Shown here piece after piece: positions 53,500 through 64,000 of a stretch of DNA of 64,000 bases. Origin of the DNA: Burhinus oedicnemus (Eukaryota; Chordata; Aves; Charadriiformes; Burhinidae); contig VFFE01007186.1 in the NCBI GenBank assembly GCA_008921705.1, positions 1,551,122-1,615,121 of the forward strand, given 5' to 3'. The notes beneath the pieces are model-generated. The model saw only the letters and a list, made by a program, of their open reading frames with translations. It had not been told where the DNA came from and did no database searches. Position 1 is the stretch's first letter. Every line of letters starts with the position of its first letter. A program made the position numbers and the translations under genes.

Positions 53500-53960
53500 C
53501 TTCAGGAATTCATCTGTGGAAATTCCCTCCTGAAGAGAGGGTCAACATGTCTAAACTGTTCCTGACAGATGTTTATCTAACCTGTTCTTAAAAGCATCTA
53601 AAGATAGAGATTCCACATCCTGCCAGAGCAATCGGTTGCGTTGCTTAAATATCCTTGTGGCTGGAAAATTTTTCCTAATGTCCAAGTTAGATCTCCTTCA
53701 ATGCAATTTAACCTTTTCTGTTTTCCTCTCCCTTTGGAGAACACTTTATTTATTCTTAGCCATAATCTTCCACAGATTTGAAGGCAGTTATTTAGTTTTT
53801 TAGTTGTTTAGTTTTCAGATCTTCAGATTAAACTAGCTGAATTCCTCGGAGGCTGTTGTTTTCTAGATTTCTGGCCATTGTTGTAACTCTTCCAGACTGT
53901 CACACTGGTTCAAATCTTTGCTTAAATGTGAAGTCCAAATCCAGGCAAATTACTCAGCTG
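53500..53960 (-). mobile_element. Ancient CR1 (or L3-like) LINE fragment
   Basis: Translating 53560-53700 on the minus strand gives a block with the CR1 ORF2 tail pattern: SNLDIRKNF, TRIFKQRNRLLWQDVES and LDAFKNRLDKHLS. These correspond to RFRLDIRKKF, HWNRLPREV and FKARLDKALS in the young copies. The divergence is much greater than in the other CR1s here, so it is an old family. The ends are approximate. A younger CR1 in the same orientation begins about 60 bases to the right. Confidence 0.75.
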
Positions 53961-55043
53961 AGATCTCACCCATGATGAATAGACAGGAAGGATTTGCTGA
54001 AATGTCTAATTTACTCCAGTATTCACAGAACCATAGAATCATAGAACCATGTAATAGTTTGTGTTGGGAGGGACCTGTAAAGGTCATCTAGTGCCAAATC
54101 CCTGCAATGAGCAGGGACATCTTCAAGTACACCAGGTTGCTCAGAGCCCTGTCCAACCTGACCTGGAATGTTTCCAGGGATGAGGCATCTAACACCTCTC
54201 CGGGCAACCTGTTCCAGTGTTTCACCACCCTCATTGGAAAAAAGTTCTTGCTTATATCTAGCCTAAAGCTACTCTCTTTTACTATAACACCATTACCCCT
54301 TGAACTATTGCAACAAGCCCTGCTAAAAAGGGCTTTCCTGTAAGCCCCCTTTAAGTACTGAAAGGCCACAATAATGTCTCCCAAAACCTCCTCTTCTCCA
54401 GGCTGAATAACCCTAACTCTCTCAGCCTTTCTTCACAGGACAGGTGTTCCATCTCTCTGATCTTTTTTGTGACCCTCCTCTGGACCCACGCCAACAGGTC
54501 CATGTCTTTCCTGTGCTGAGGGCTCCAGAGCTGGATGCGGTACTCCAGGTGGGGTCTCACCAGAGTGGAGTAGAGGGGAGCATCCCTCAACCTGCTGGCC
54601 ATGCTTCTTTTGGTGCAGCCCAGGACACACTTGGCCTTCTGGGCTGCAAGGGCACATTGTCAGCTCACGTCCAATTTTTCATCCACCAGTACCCTCAGGT
54701 CCTTCTCAGCATGCCTGCTCTCAGTCCCTTCATCCCTCAGACTGTATTGATATCAGGGGTTTCCCCAACCCAAGCGCCGGACCTTACACTCGGCCTTGTT
54801 GAACCTCATGAAGTTCACACAGACCCACTTCTCGAGCTTGTCCAGGTCCCTCTGAATGGCATCCCTTCCCTCAGGCATGTCAACCGCACCACTCAGCTTA
54901 GTGTTGTCTGCAAGCTTGCTGAGGGTTCACTCGATCCCACTGTCTACATCATTGATGAAGATATTAAACAGTACCGATTCCAATACAGACCCCTGAGGGA
55001 CACTACTTGTCACCCATCTCCATCTGGACATTGAGCCATTGAC

Positions 55044-55357
55044 CACCACACTCTGGATGCGACCATCCAACCAATTCCTCCTCTACTGAACAGTCCACCC
55101 ATCAAACCCATACCTCTCCAATCTAGAGAGAAGGATATTGTGGGGGACAGTGTCAAAGGCTTTACAGAAATCCATGTAGATGACATCCGTAGCTCTTCCC
55201 TTGTCTACTGATGCAGGCACTCCATCATAGAAGGCCATGAGTTTGGTCAGGCAGGACTTGCCCTTGGTGAAGCCATGCTGGCTGTCTCAAATCACCTCCC
55301 TGTCCTCCATGTGCCTTACCATAGCTTCTAGGAGGATCTGTTCCATGATCTTCCCAG
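55044..55357. repeat. Left copy of 314-bp identical repeat at gap
   Basis: This stretch is base-for-base identical, as far as I can read, to 55408-55721 on the other side of the N run. Within CR1 coordinates it is the same piece of ORF2. It is best explained by two contig ends that overlap but were not merged. Confidence 0.92.
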
Positions 55358-55407
55358 NNNNNNNNNNNNNNNNNNNNNNNNNNNNNNNNNNNNNNNNNNN
55401 NNNNNNN
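55358..55407. other. Assembly gap, 50 N
   Basis: Fifty unknown bases inside the CR1. The flanking identical repeats suggest the gap may have zero or negative true size. Confidence 0.99.
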
Positions 55408-55721
55408 CACCACACTCTGGATGCGACCATCCAACCAATTCCTCCTCTACTGAACAGTCCACCCATCAAACCCATACCTCTCCAATCTAGAGAGAAGGAT
55501 ATTGTGGGGGACAGTGTCAAAGGCTTTACAGAAATCCATGTAGATGACATCCGTAGCTCTTCCCTTGTCTACTGATGCAGGCACTCCATCATAGAAGGCC
55601 ATGAGTTTGGTCAGGCAGGACTTGCCCTTGGTGAAGCCATGCTGGCTGTCTCAAATCACCTCCCTGTCCTCCATGTGCCTTACCATAGCTTCTAGGAGGA
55701 TCTGTTCCATGATCTTCCCAG
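55408..55721. repeat. Right copy of 314-bp identical repeat at gap
   Basis: Identical to 55044-55357. From 55722 the CR1 continues into new RT sequence, while the left copy stops abruptly at the gap, as expected of a contig end. Confidence 0.92.
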
Positions 55722-58173
55722 GCACAGAGGTGAGGCTGACAGGGCGGTAGTTCCCAGGGTCCTCCTTTCTACCCTTTTTAAAAACAGGTGTAATGTTTCC
55801 CTTTTTCCAGTCACTGGGGACTTCACCTGACTGCTGTGACTTTTCAAATATCATGGAGAGTGTCTTGGTAACTACATCAGCCAGTTCCCTCAGGACTGTG
55901 GGATGCATCTCATCAGGTCCCATAGACTCCTGTATTTTCAGGTTCCTCAGCTGGTCATGCACCTGATCTTCTCATACAGTGGGAAGGACTTTGCTCCCCC
56001 AATCCTGCCTTACAGCCCATCCACTCAAGAGGTCTGGGAAGAGAAGTTGCCAGTGAAGAATGAGGTAAAAAATTTGTGGAATACCTCAGCTTTCTCCTTT
56101 TCCATTGTTACCAGTTTGCCAGTCTTGCTCATCGGGCACGGGGAGGGCGGGTACGCTTTCTTTGACCTTCCTTTCCTGGCTGACATACCTGTAGAAGCCC
56201 TTCTTATTATACTTTGCATCCCTTGCCAAGTTCATCTCCAGCTGCACCTTGACCTACTTGACCTTATCCCTACACAACTGGGCAGCGTCCCTGTACTCTT
56301 CCAAGGATACCTCTCCCTGCTTCCCCTGCCTGTGCAGTATTCATACAGTCTGGTACGCTATTGCAAGAGCAGGACAGGTGCAATATGTGTATTAGGAGTG
56401 GCAATTAGACACCTGGTACCCATGCAACTAGGAGATGGACAATAAGGGCTGGATTCATCAGCCCTTAAAAATTAGATGCCTTGCTATTAAAACTACCTCT
56501 GCAGGCTGAGGAGCAAACAGCCATTTTAAACGTTGTACTTCACCTGTAGGTTGTGTCAGCAATAGCCCATGTGAGAGGGCTTACATGAGAACTTAATCCT
56601 GGTTCATTATATTCCCACTTGACTTTGGGAAATCTCCCTCTTTCCTTCAGACTGGTGCATGAGCCGGTTGTAAGGAAGGGAGTGCCTCCACCTCACCTTT
56701 CATCAGCCAGCTGCCAGGACTTACCTCTGCCTTTTGCTGCTCCAGGTCCCTGTGTCTGTGGGTTCAGCAGAACTACTTCATATGCACGGTTAGTAGCTAT
56801 GCCTCAGATTTCAACTCAATGTGCACTGTAAAATACGTAGTAGTGCTGTCACAGTTTAGTCATTTATCTTCTTGGCCTTTTAAACAATTAACAGATAGTT
56901 AATCTGGTTTGTATACACAAAAACATTTTTCATTCTAAAATATGCACTATTCATACTGCATAAGAAGTGCATGTGCCCAGTTTGCATTTACTAAAATAAT
57001 AAAATCCGAAGTCTGTTTATAAAGTGAGATTAAATCCATTTTCTACTTCACATAAACACAGAGACTTTGTGGTCCAAATCCCTTGCTGTTATACTCCAAT
57101 GTGGTATGTCCTTCAGTCTCTTGACTTAAGCAGAGTTTTTAATTTTTTTTTTGTCTTGAATTGAGATTCTTTGAGATGGTGTTGATTTTATTATATTTTA
57201 CTCTGTTTCTAATGCAGAGTCCTTACTGAATTACCTATTTCTTTTCCCTCACAGGACCTCAGCTGATCTTTAATCTCCCTCAGAAGTAGCTCTCGCTGTC
57301 TCAAAACAAACAGATCTGACATTTTGCAAATACATTGTTCTAATCCACTAGTTCCCTAACTAATATAAGTTGTTGAACAGAGTTGATTAGCAGCTCTGCA
57401 TGGAGCCTCTGCCTGTTTGCAGAGCTGTCTGCTCCTGCCTACACCAGTGTATAGCAGAAATGGACTTAAAGTCAACAGTGTTGTCACACTGAAGATAGGG
57501 AAACATGCCTAGATCAATTTAACTTGCAAGCAATTTTTTTAAGGATTTTGTAATGTCAAACTGTTTATTTTTAGTGATAAATTACAACCAAAAGTAGGGG
57601 GAAGAAACCCTGGTCATAAGTTTAGTCTCAATCTAGTGGCACAGAAAAAGAAACCTTAGAAAAGATTGACAATTCTGACATCCTTGGAAACATGCTTAAA
57701 TCTTATGTAATGATTTTATAACAGAGAAGGTAATATCAGCTCAACTTAATGATGTAGCACAAGATCATTATTTAAAGCCTATCAAAAATACTCATAGGTT
57801 CTTCTTCATTAGTTCAAGCTATAGTTTATATTTGTAGATCAATTTAAATAAAGAATGATATATGCTTTTATATTTATTTCTACCAGTTCAAAACCCCTTT
57901 TCATTCAATTCAGAAGTGATAGCTCACATAAATATTCACGTGTATATGTGTGTGTTTATGCTCATGTATACCTGCTGGATTTTGATAACAGGATCATTTA
58001 AGACCAGGTATGTGAATTAGAAAAAAATTACTTCTGACACCCTGAACTCAAGAAAACCATCTGTCTGGGAACTAGGAAGTATCAATGATTTACAGTTCCC
58101 GCATCACATTGTGATATGTTGCTTCATTTTACAGTAATTTACAGCATTTAATGTTGTACATAGGTGATGCATT

Positions 58174-58197
58174 ATACCATAAAATATACCATAAAAT
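58174..58197. repeat. Perfect 12-bp tandem duplication
   Basis: ATACCATAAAAT occurs twice in direct succession. Small slippage-type duplication. Confidence 0.88.
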
Positions 58198-61100
58198 GCA
58201 GTAAAACCAAATGCAGCCAATGTTTGATTTATATGAAATTTTGAATTCTGAGAGTCATGTAGAAGAGGAAGGCAAGCACCAAAACGTTCTTTGGGTTTGG
58301 GGAAAAAATTGCTTATAGAAATAATACTTTACACACACTTCACTGAGTTACAGTAGTACAAAACTGCATAACACATGCCACCACACAACTTTTATTTATG
58401 GCATTTCTTCTTTGGAAGTTGCACAAACTGAATCTAATGAATTCTAGCATAAATTTAATAACCCCTTGTTCTTGTCATAGTTTCTGAGACATGACACTTC
58501 TCTACTACTGAATGCTTGTTTGAACTTCCTGACATTTTCCAGGAAGACGGAAAACTGTCAAGCATTTTCAGGTTTGTCTAGAAAAAGTTCACTACCCCAT
58601 CTACAAAGCAGAAATATCAAAGTTGTTGCATATCTGGTGGACAAACTGCAATTGCAAACCCTCATAAAAGGCTATGTTTCCCTGTCAAAAAGGTCATGCA
58701 TACTAACTGTTTGTGGTCTACAAAGCAATAATCATGTACAATTTGCAGATGAAAAGTGATCTTAAGTCCTGCAATATCATTTGTACTGCCACTTAGATCT
58801 TATTCTAAAGGAACTTAATTATTGAGCTTTATCATGGGATATTTTATAGCGTCTTTCTGTTTCTGTTAACAACGTTGTATTCTCAACAATTTTTAATACT
58901 CACCCATGCCTGCATAATGTACCTGTCTTTATATACCTAAAAATATAGACCACACACACATATTTATATACCTACAGATATTTCTTTCTATTACATTTTG
59001 AATTTCAAAATACTCCTAATAATAGTACAAAACCTGCTGCTCTCATTCTATAGAAGCAGTAGTTCAATGTCAGTATTTGCAGCAGGATATTTAATAACTT
59101 CCATCAAAGTGGTAGCATCTGACCCAGCAAAGAAAGGATTTTATTCATCTTCTCCAGTGAATAATATCTCACTCCATGAACTTAACTGGAGAATTTGATC
59201 AGATAGGTACTGCTTGATATGAGTAAGATCCTCACAAGTAAGCCTAAAATAATTAAAAATAATACTACACAGTTATTTGCATACATCTCTTCATATATTG
59301 AGAATGCTGTACAACAATATTTCTAATTTATTTTTTCCAATCCTCCACCAATTTTATCTTTTTTAAAATGCTTTTTTTTTTTTCCTACTAGTGGTTTTCT
59401 GTCAGATGTTCACTGTGTATGACTTTTTTGTGATTTTGATAATCATAATGTTAAGCTCTGTATGCTGTAGGGATGTCTGAGAACGATGGTACAGATAAGT
59501 GTGTAATGAAAACTCTAGACTTCATTGTCCTTTGTAGTTAATCTGCAAAGTTTAAAAAATTACTTTTCAGTGGAAAAATACTACATATTTTAAAATAGAA
59601 GATGCATATTACATCTGGAAAAATTACTTGATCTACTTATTAACTAAACTGATAGATGAAGACTGTCTACCATGCTACAGATAGGGCCAGCTCAAGGATT
59701 CTCAACCGTGTACCAAATTAATTTGGTTAGACTCTGAGCCTAGGTCAGAGGGAAAGGTTTGGGGAAAATGGGATAAAAATATGATGGCTTACTTCATCTG
59801 TTGTCTTCAGGGAAAATAGGAAAATATATCTGGTGGGCAACTGTGGCCCATGTCTATTACCCTCCCTTGCCACACCAAATACCAGGATGCAAATCCCACA
59901 GCCTCACTGACTAAAGTGAAGACAATGTTACACGTAGTATGTTTAACCTACTTTATTTTCAGTATCTTCAGTGTTTTTATTGGGAATACAAACTCCTGGC
60001 TTTTTAGCTTTTTGAAATTGTCTAGGCTCATTTGCTTTTTCTACATGTTGTGGATGTGCCTTAAAATTAAAAGGTTTGGGATAATGTGCTTTCATTATTA
60101 AATATAATCATAAAACTGATCTCCCTGATGATTCACTTCAGCAATATTATTAGGTCTGTTGGCTACTACAAAGTGCGGTAAGAATGAACAAATTCAAATT
60201 AATTTCTTACTAATTAGCAGCTTTCTATAAAATCACAGCAAGATGTAAGATCATGAATATGGAAAATTCGTTAGGGAAAATACAGGTTGTGTTAAAAATG
60301 GCAACATTATAATAGATACTAAAACTAATTACGTTGGGATCTTTGAGGCAGTTTAGTTACCTTTCCATCCATTTATGTAAAGTAATCTGACATAAATTCC
60401 ATCAGTTGTGGAAACTCTTATTTTAATAACAGGTCATAAAGAGAGGTAGTGCCTAGAAGCAGATGATATAAATACTTCCAGGATACTTCTGGACTTAACG
60501 TAGACATTAAGAAGACCACAAGCCCCTTATTAATGACACCAAGTTCCTCTTCCAAATTTAATCCTGTCTGGAAAGAAAAATACACTTGGAAGAAAAGATT
60601 CAGCTGTTTTCTGCTCATGTTACATAGGTCTTTCTGTCACCACCTAGAAAACATAAAGCTACCAGGTTAGAAGATAGTCTATTGTTTGGTTTTCTGGATA
60701 TCATCTGTCAAATCTGTTCCATTTTCTGTTATAACAGTAATAGTACCACTATTGACATATTGAGTACATTTGACCACCCAGAATGATATATTTTTAAAAA
60801 GCTTTTCCATCACTAAAAACAAATTTAAAATCTCCCACTGGTAATCGTAACTATGTCTTCACTAGAGTTTAAACAAACACTTCTTTTAAATATAAACAAC
60901 ATGATAGGAAACAGTTAAAAAGCTTATCTCATAAATATCCAGAAATATTACATATTAGTGTAAACTTACAATAACTGATATAGCAGCTTGGCTTTTGGTG
61001 CATGTGTGTTTAGGAGAAAATGTATATACTGTCAAATAAAAGTTAAAAGACATTAATAAAAGCTTCCGTTATTAACTCCAGGGAGTTGTCCTTTTTCACT

Positions 61101-61684
61101 TTCTGGTTGGCCACCAGCTCTGACTTCTCCCGTCAGACTCTCCAAAGACAATTGAGCAATTAGCCTTTTCTTTGAGGCTAATTACCAACAAAACCCAGCT
61201 GACCATTAAAGAACTATATAATCAGTATTACGTACAGAGGAGACAAAAACAGTAAAACTAGAAAAGGCTGGACAAGGCAAACTTCCACACTTTAGGTGTA
61301 TTATGTTCATTCATCTAGCCATAGTGTATGTAGTATTCCATTAGTTATGCATCCAGGTACAGTTATCTTTACTTATCAGGATCATGGTGAAGGCACCACT
61401 AATAATTCACTTTTGGTGCTGTCCCTGGGGAAAAAAAGTGTTCACATTGACAGATTTAATGTTTCACTGAAATTACCTCCCACCTCCAAACTGTGCCATC
61501 AAAGAGTACTTGAAGTTGAAAGTGAAATTTTCATATCAAGCACTTGCAAAGGAGCAAAAGAAAATAAGAGCTAGAGTGAAATAAAAGTGACCATCATTTT
61601 TATTATCTTGAAGCACTCATACATGACATACATTATTAAAAAGGTTTGAATTCTATGTCACTAAACACCAAATAAAAAAAATTG

Positions 61685-61714
61685 CTGTTGTGGATAATGA
61701 GGTATCCACAACAG
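61685..61714. repeat. Perfect inverted repeat (12-bp stem, 6-nt loop)
   Basis: CTGTTGTGGATA (61685-61696), loop ATGAGG, then TATCCACAACAG (61703-61714): a fully complementary 12-bp stem. The pairing does not extend outward, so it is not the terminal repeat of a longer hairpin element that I can see. No function is claimed. Confidence 0.9.
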
Positions 61715-64000
61715 AAGGGGCTTGAACCATATGGTCTACCACCTCTTGCCCAATGCTGCAACTTCATGATCACTCAGATCAAGGTGCACACAGAGTTAGT
61801 TTTAACTCAAATCAGTTTCCCAAACAGCTGAGGCAGGAAGAAGGCTTAAGCCTGAGCCCCAGCACAGTTGTCCTGACCACGGTGGGAGGTGTTTATTAAA
61901 TGGGATTGGTTGATAAAGATGTATAACAAGGTACCTAACAGCATTTCAGAATGTAAGTTCCCCAGATATATCTTAAGCCCATATCAGAATAAGCATAAGA
62001 CATGGGCATTTACCGCCCTCTTCTTTCTGCAACCCATGCCTTGCTTTCCCTGTAAAGGAAATTCCAGATGTGCTTTAGAAGAGAGGTGAAACCAGGTGGT
62101 TTTCAGAAGAGAGTTACAGTGCATTTCTGTCCAATGCCTGATCCAGATGCATGGAAGACTGGGATGTAGGGCACACCATGGAGTAGTTTTGCATTTCAGT
62201 ATAAGTGAAGCTGAAGCTTATCACAGAACATCATGTATTCTGGCCTAAAAGACACCCTGGGACAGATGGGAAACTTTGGTAGAGATGATACTCTTCTGTT
62301 TGTCATTCTGGAGAGGAATTAAAACCATTGAGCTCCTAAATAAAAGGTGGTTCTGATCCTGTCTCATTTTGGTCTGGATTTTGTTTGGATTAATCCTTAC
62401 CATTTACCAATCCCCAAATCCTTTCTCTGCCAAATTGACCCAAATTCAAAACTAACATCATCTTTTTGTAATTTACTGTTATAAAAAGTTCACTCCTGTT
62501 AGTTCTTTGGATTAATCCTTTGCTTACAAAAAGATGCATGCGATCTGAAAACACTTTTATTCATTGCCTTTAGTATCTGTTTACCAGATGATGTAGATGT
62601 CTAATTTGCTCCTAGGTCCGGTGCGAGTGTTAATTCACTTATAGCTCCCCTCTGGAGTGAACCAACTAGCCCCTGCAAACCAAAGCCTAGATATGATTCT
62701 CCAGAGTATTCTCTCTAAGGAGTTGACCTGACAGGCCATATGAAAAAAAAATTGCATGAGGTTTGTATATTTGCTATCCCATGCACTTTTCCAACATTTT
62801 CCCAGAAGAGTCTGCATCCCCAAGCACTCCAAAATGCTTCCCAAGCATAAAATACATATAATCATTTCATTCAACAAGATCTTTGTTCTGATGTTTATGT
62901 ATCCATCTGGTATGCACAGACTTTGCCTACTATCAGATACTTTGAACTGAATAAACCCCACATATATAGAATGTGGGGGTGATAGAAATACAACACAGTG
63001 CTGAAGAAATCCCAGTGCTACATGCTATCTGTTGTAGAAAAAATCAGTCCTCTCTGGAGAAGCGGACTGTTCTGCATTTAGCTTGTGTTCTTAGCATGCA
63101 GCTGTAAAGTGCCAAAGATTAAATTCTCAGCATGGCTTAATATCAGTTCATTAGGTGGTTCCATCACAATTTTTATACATGTTGTACCTTGGTTCATGTA
63201 CCTGACTAGAGAGAGTTTTTTGTTCTTTTGATGAAGGATGATTCAGAGAATAATTCTTCTCTTTTGATTGTCTTAACCAGCTGTTTCAGCCTCTGATATC
63301 CAAGTAAATAAACAATCCAACAATTCTCTCCCAGACTTTTTGATCCTGACATAATTGAAAATTTTATTTTTGTTTCTGTTGCTGTTCTTAAATTACTTTT
63401 CTTCCTATTCCCACCTCCGTCTTTTTTTTGTGGTTTTATTTCTACACTTCAGTTGCTATAGTTGGCGTATCTTGTATTGATTTTTATTATGCCGAGAATA
63501 TAAATTTCTTTGTATTTTAGTACTTTGTTATAGTACTGGCTTTCAGTATTTTTTTTGCTTGCTCCTGTTTCTTCTTTGGCAGCAAATGTATTTTTTTTTC
63601 CAGATGTGGTGTTTTGGCACATAGATACTTCATAAAAAGATATGTGAACAGAGACATGTCCATGACGAAGAACCTCCGAAGACTGCTGTCAATGTCTTCC
63701 ATTTTCTGTTTATTTAAACCAGGGATTTTTATACAGAGGAATAGCAGTACCATCTTACAAACTCATGTGTGAATAACTGAATTAATATGAATAAGTGGCT
63801 TTATATATTGTCATGGGAAGATTTATATTATTATGGTAGGATAAGAGTCCTATTCTTCATTATTATGATACTCTCTGAAGAGCTTCTTGTTGTGCGTTTA
63901 AGTGAGATAAATAGCATGTAACAAATACAGTAAGTAATAGAGAAATAAAAACTTTTATAGTGTTGTGTGATGTCTTTCGTTCTGGATTTTCTAGCATTTT

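Larger units (their letters stand above)
54088..56335 (-). pseudogene. CR1 ORF2 (reverse transcriptase) remnant
   Basis: On the minus strand, from 56335 downward: a linker segment (56025-56219, with KTGKLVTMEKEKAEVFHKFF), the RT finger region (55651-55962, with [40 protein letters not shown] and [10 protein letters not shown]), palm segments across the gap, then the catalytic site and the C-terminal tail. At 54903-54914 the expected FADD is read as LADN, so the second catalytic aspartate is lost and the enzyme would be dead even with an intact frame. The tail shows SLEKR, FRLDI, VVKHWNRLPGEV and ALSNLV (54088-54384). No endonuclease domain is present. Confidence 0.9.
54024..56337 (-). mobile_element. 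Long CR1 LINE, 5'-truncated, contains assembly gap
   Basis: The longest CR1 in the window, in reverse orientation: 3' end at about 54024 (ACAGAACCATAGAATCATAG), then the 3'UTR, ORF2 tail, reverse transcriptase and part of the region between endonuclease and RT, truncated at about 56337. A run of 50 N interrupts it at 55358-55407, with identical sequence on both sides. After discounting that, the true element is probably about 1.95 kb. The frame is broken by several stops and shifts. Confidence 0.93.
56338..64000. other. Intergenic, no recognised gene
   Basis: AT-rich single-copy DNA to the end of the window. A 12-bp tandem duplication and a perfect hairpin are noted separately. The open frames (108 codons or fewer) have no motif I recognise. 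Confidence 0.55.

Noticed and set aside
54444..55034. 196-codon + strand open frame
   Set aside because: It lies antisense to CR1 ORF2, whose minus-strand tail (SLEKR, HWNR-type motifs) is unmistakable. Shadow frame.
55225..55575. Open frames running through the N gap
   Set aside because: They translate unknown bases and join duplicated contig ends; artefacts.
50850..58290. Shared 16-base word GGCAAGCACCAAAACG at about 50851 and 58271
   Set aside because: The flanks do not align, and a match of this length between two sites in 64 kb is about what chance allows.

Overview
The window looks like non-coding nuclear DNA from a bird. The evidence is its repeats: several 5'-truncated CR1 LINEs, recognisable by the ORF2 C-terminus and the 3' terminal ATTCTATG-type octamer repeat, and solo LTRs of ERVL type that begin TGTCCTGG-like, end ACCACGACA-like and are flanked by 5-bp target duplications. 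The rest is AT-rich single-copy DNA. I found no exon of a host gene that I can name, no tRNA, rRNA or CRISPR, and nothing bacterial. Most open reading frames are short and expected by chance at this base composition.

Layout. 1-16523: AT-rich, no recognisable gene; a minus-strand, exon-like open stretch lies near 9.9-10.2 kb. 16524-16910: CR1 3' end (+). 18845-19251: solo LTR (-). 23760-24500: old degraded LTR (+). 29268-30738: composite element, an ERVL-type LTR with an approximately 0.85-kb GC-rich insert that looks like the 5'UTR and ORF1 N-terminus of a CR1, the whole flanked by a perfect 5-bp duplication. 34301-36630: CR1 (-), split by a solo LTR at 35346-36068. 44051-44780: second solo LTR of the same family (+). 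44930-45497: CR1 (-). 53500-53960: ancient CR1 (-). 54024-56337: long CR1 (-) containing a 50-N assembly gap at 55358-55407 with an identical 314-bp repeat on each side. 56338-64000: AT-rich, with a perfect 12-bp-stem hairpin near 61.7 kb.

There is no working gene set. The content is a record of retrotransposition: CR1 copies inserted and truncated, one later hit by an LTR element, and proviruses reduced to solo LTRs. The most interesting object is the LTR/CR1 chimera at 29268-30738. The most practical warning is the probable false duplication around the N gap. Family names come from recalled sequence patterns; no database search was possible.
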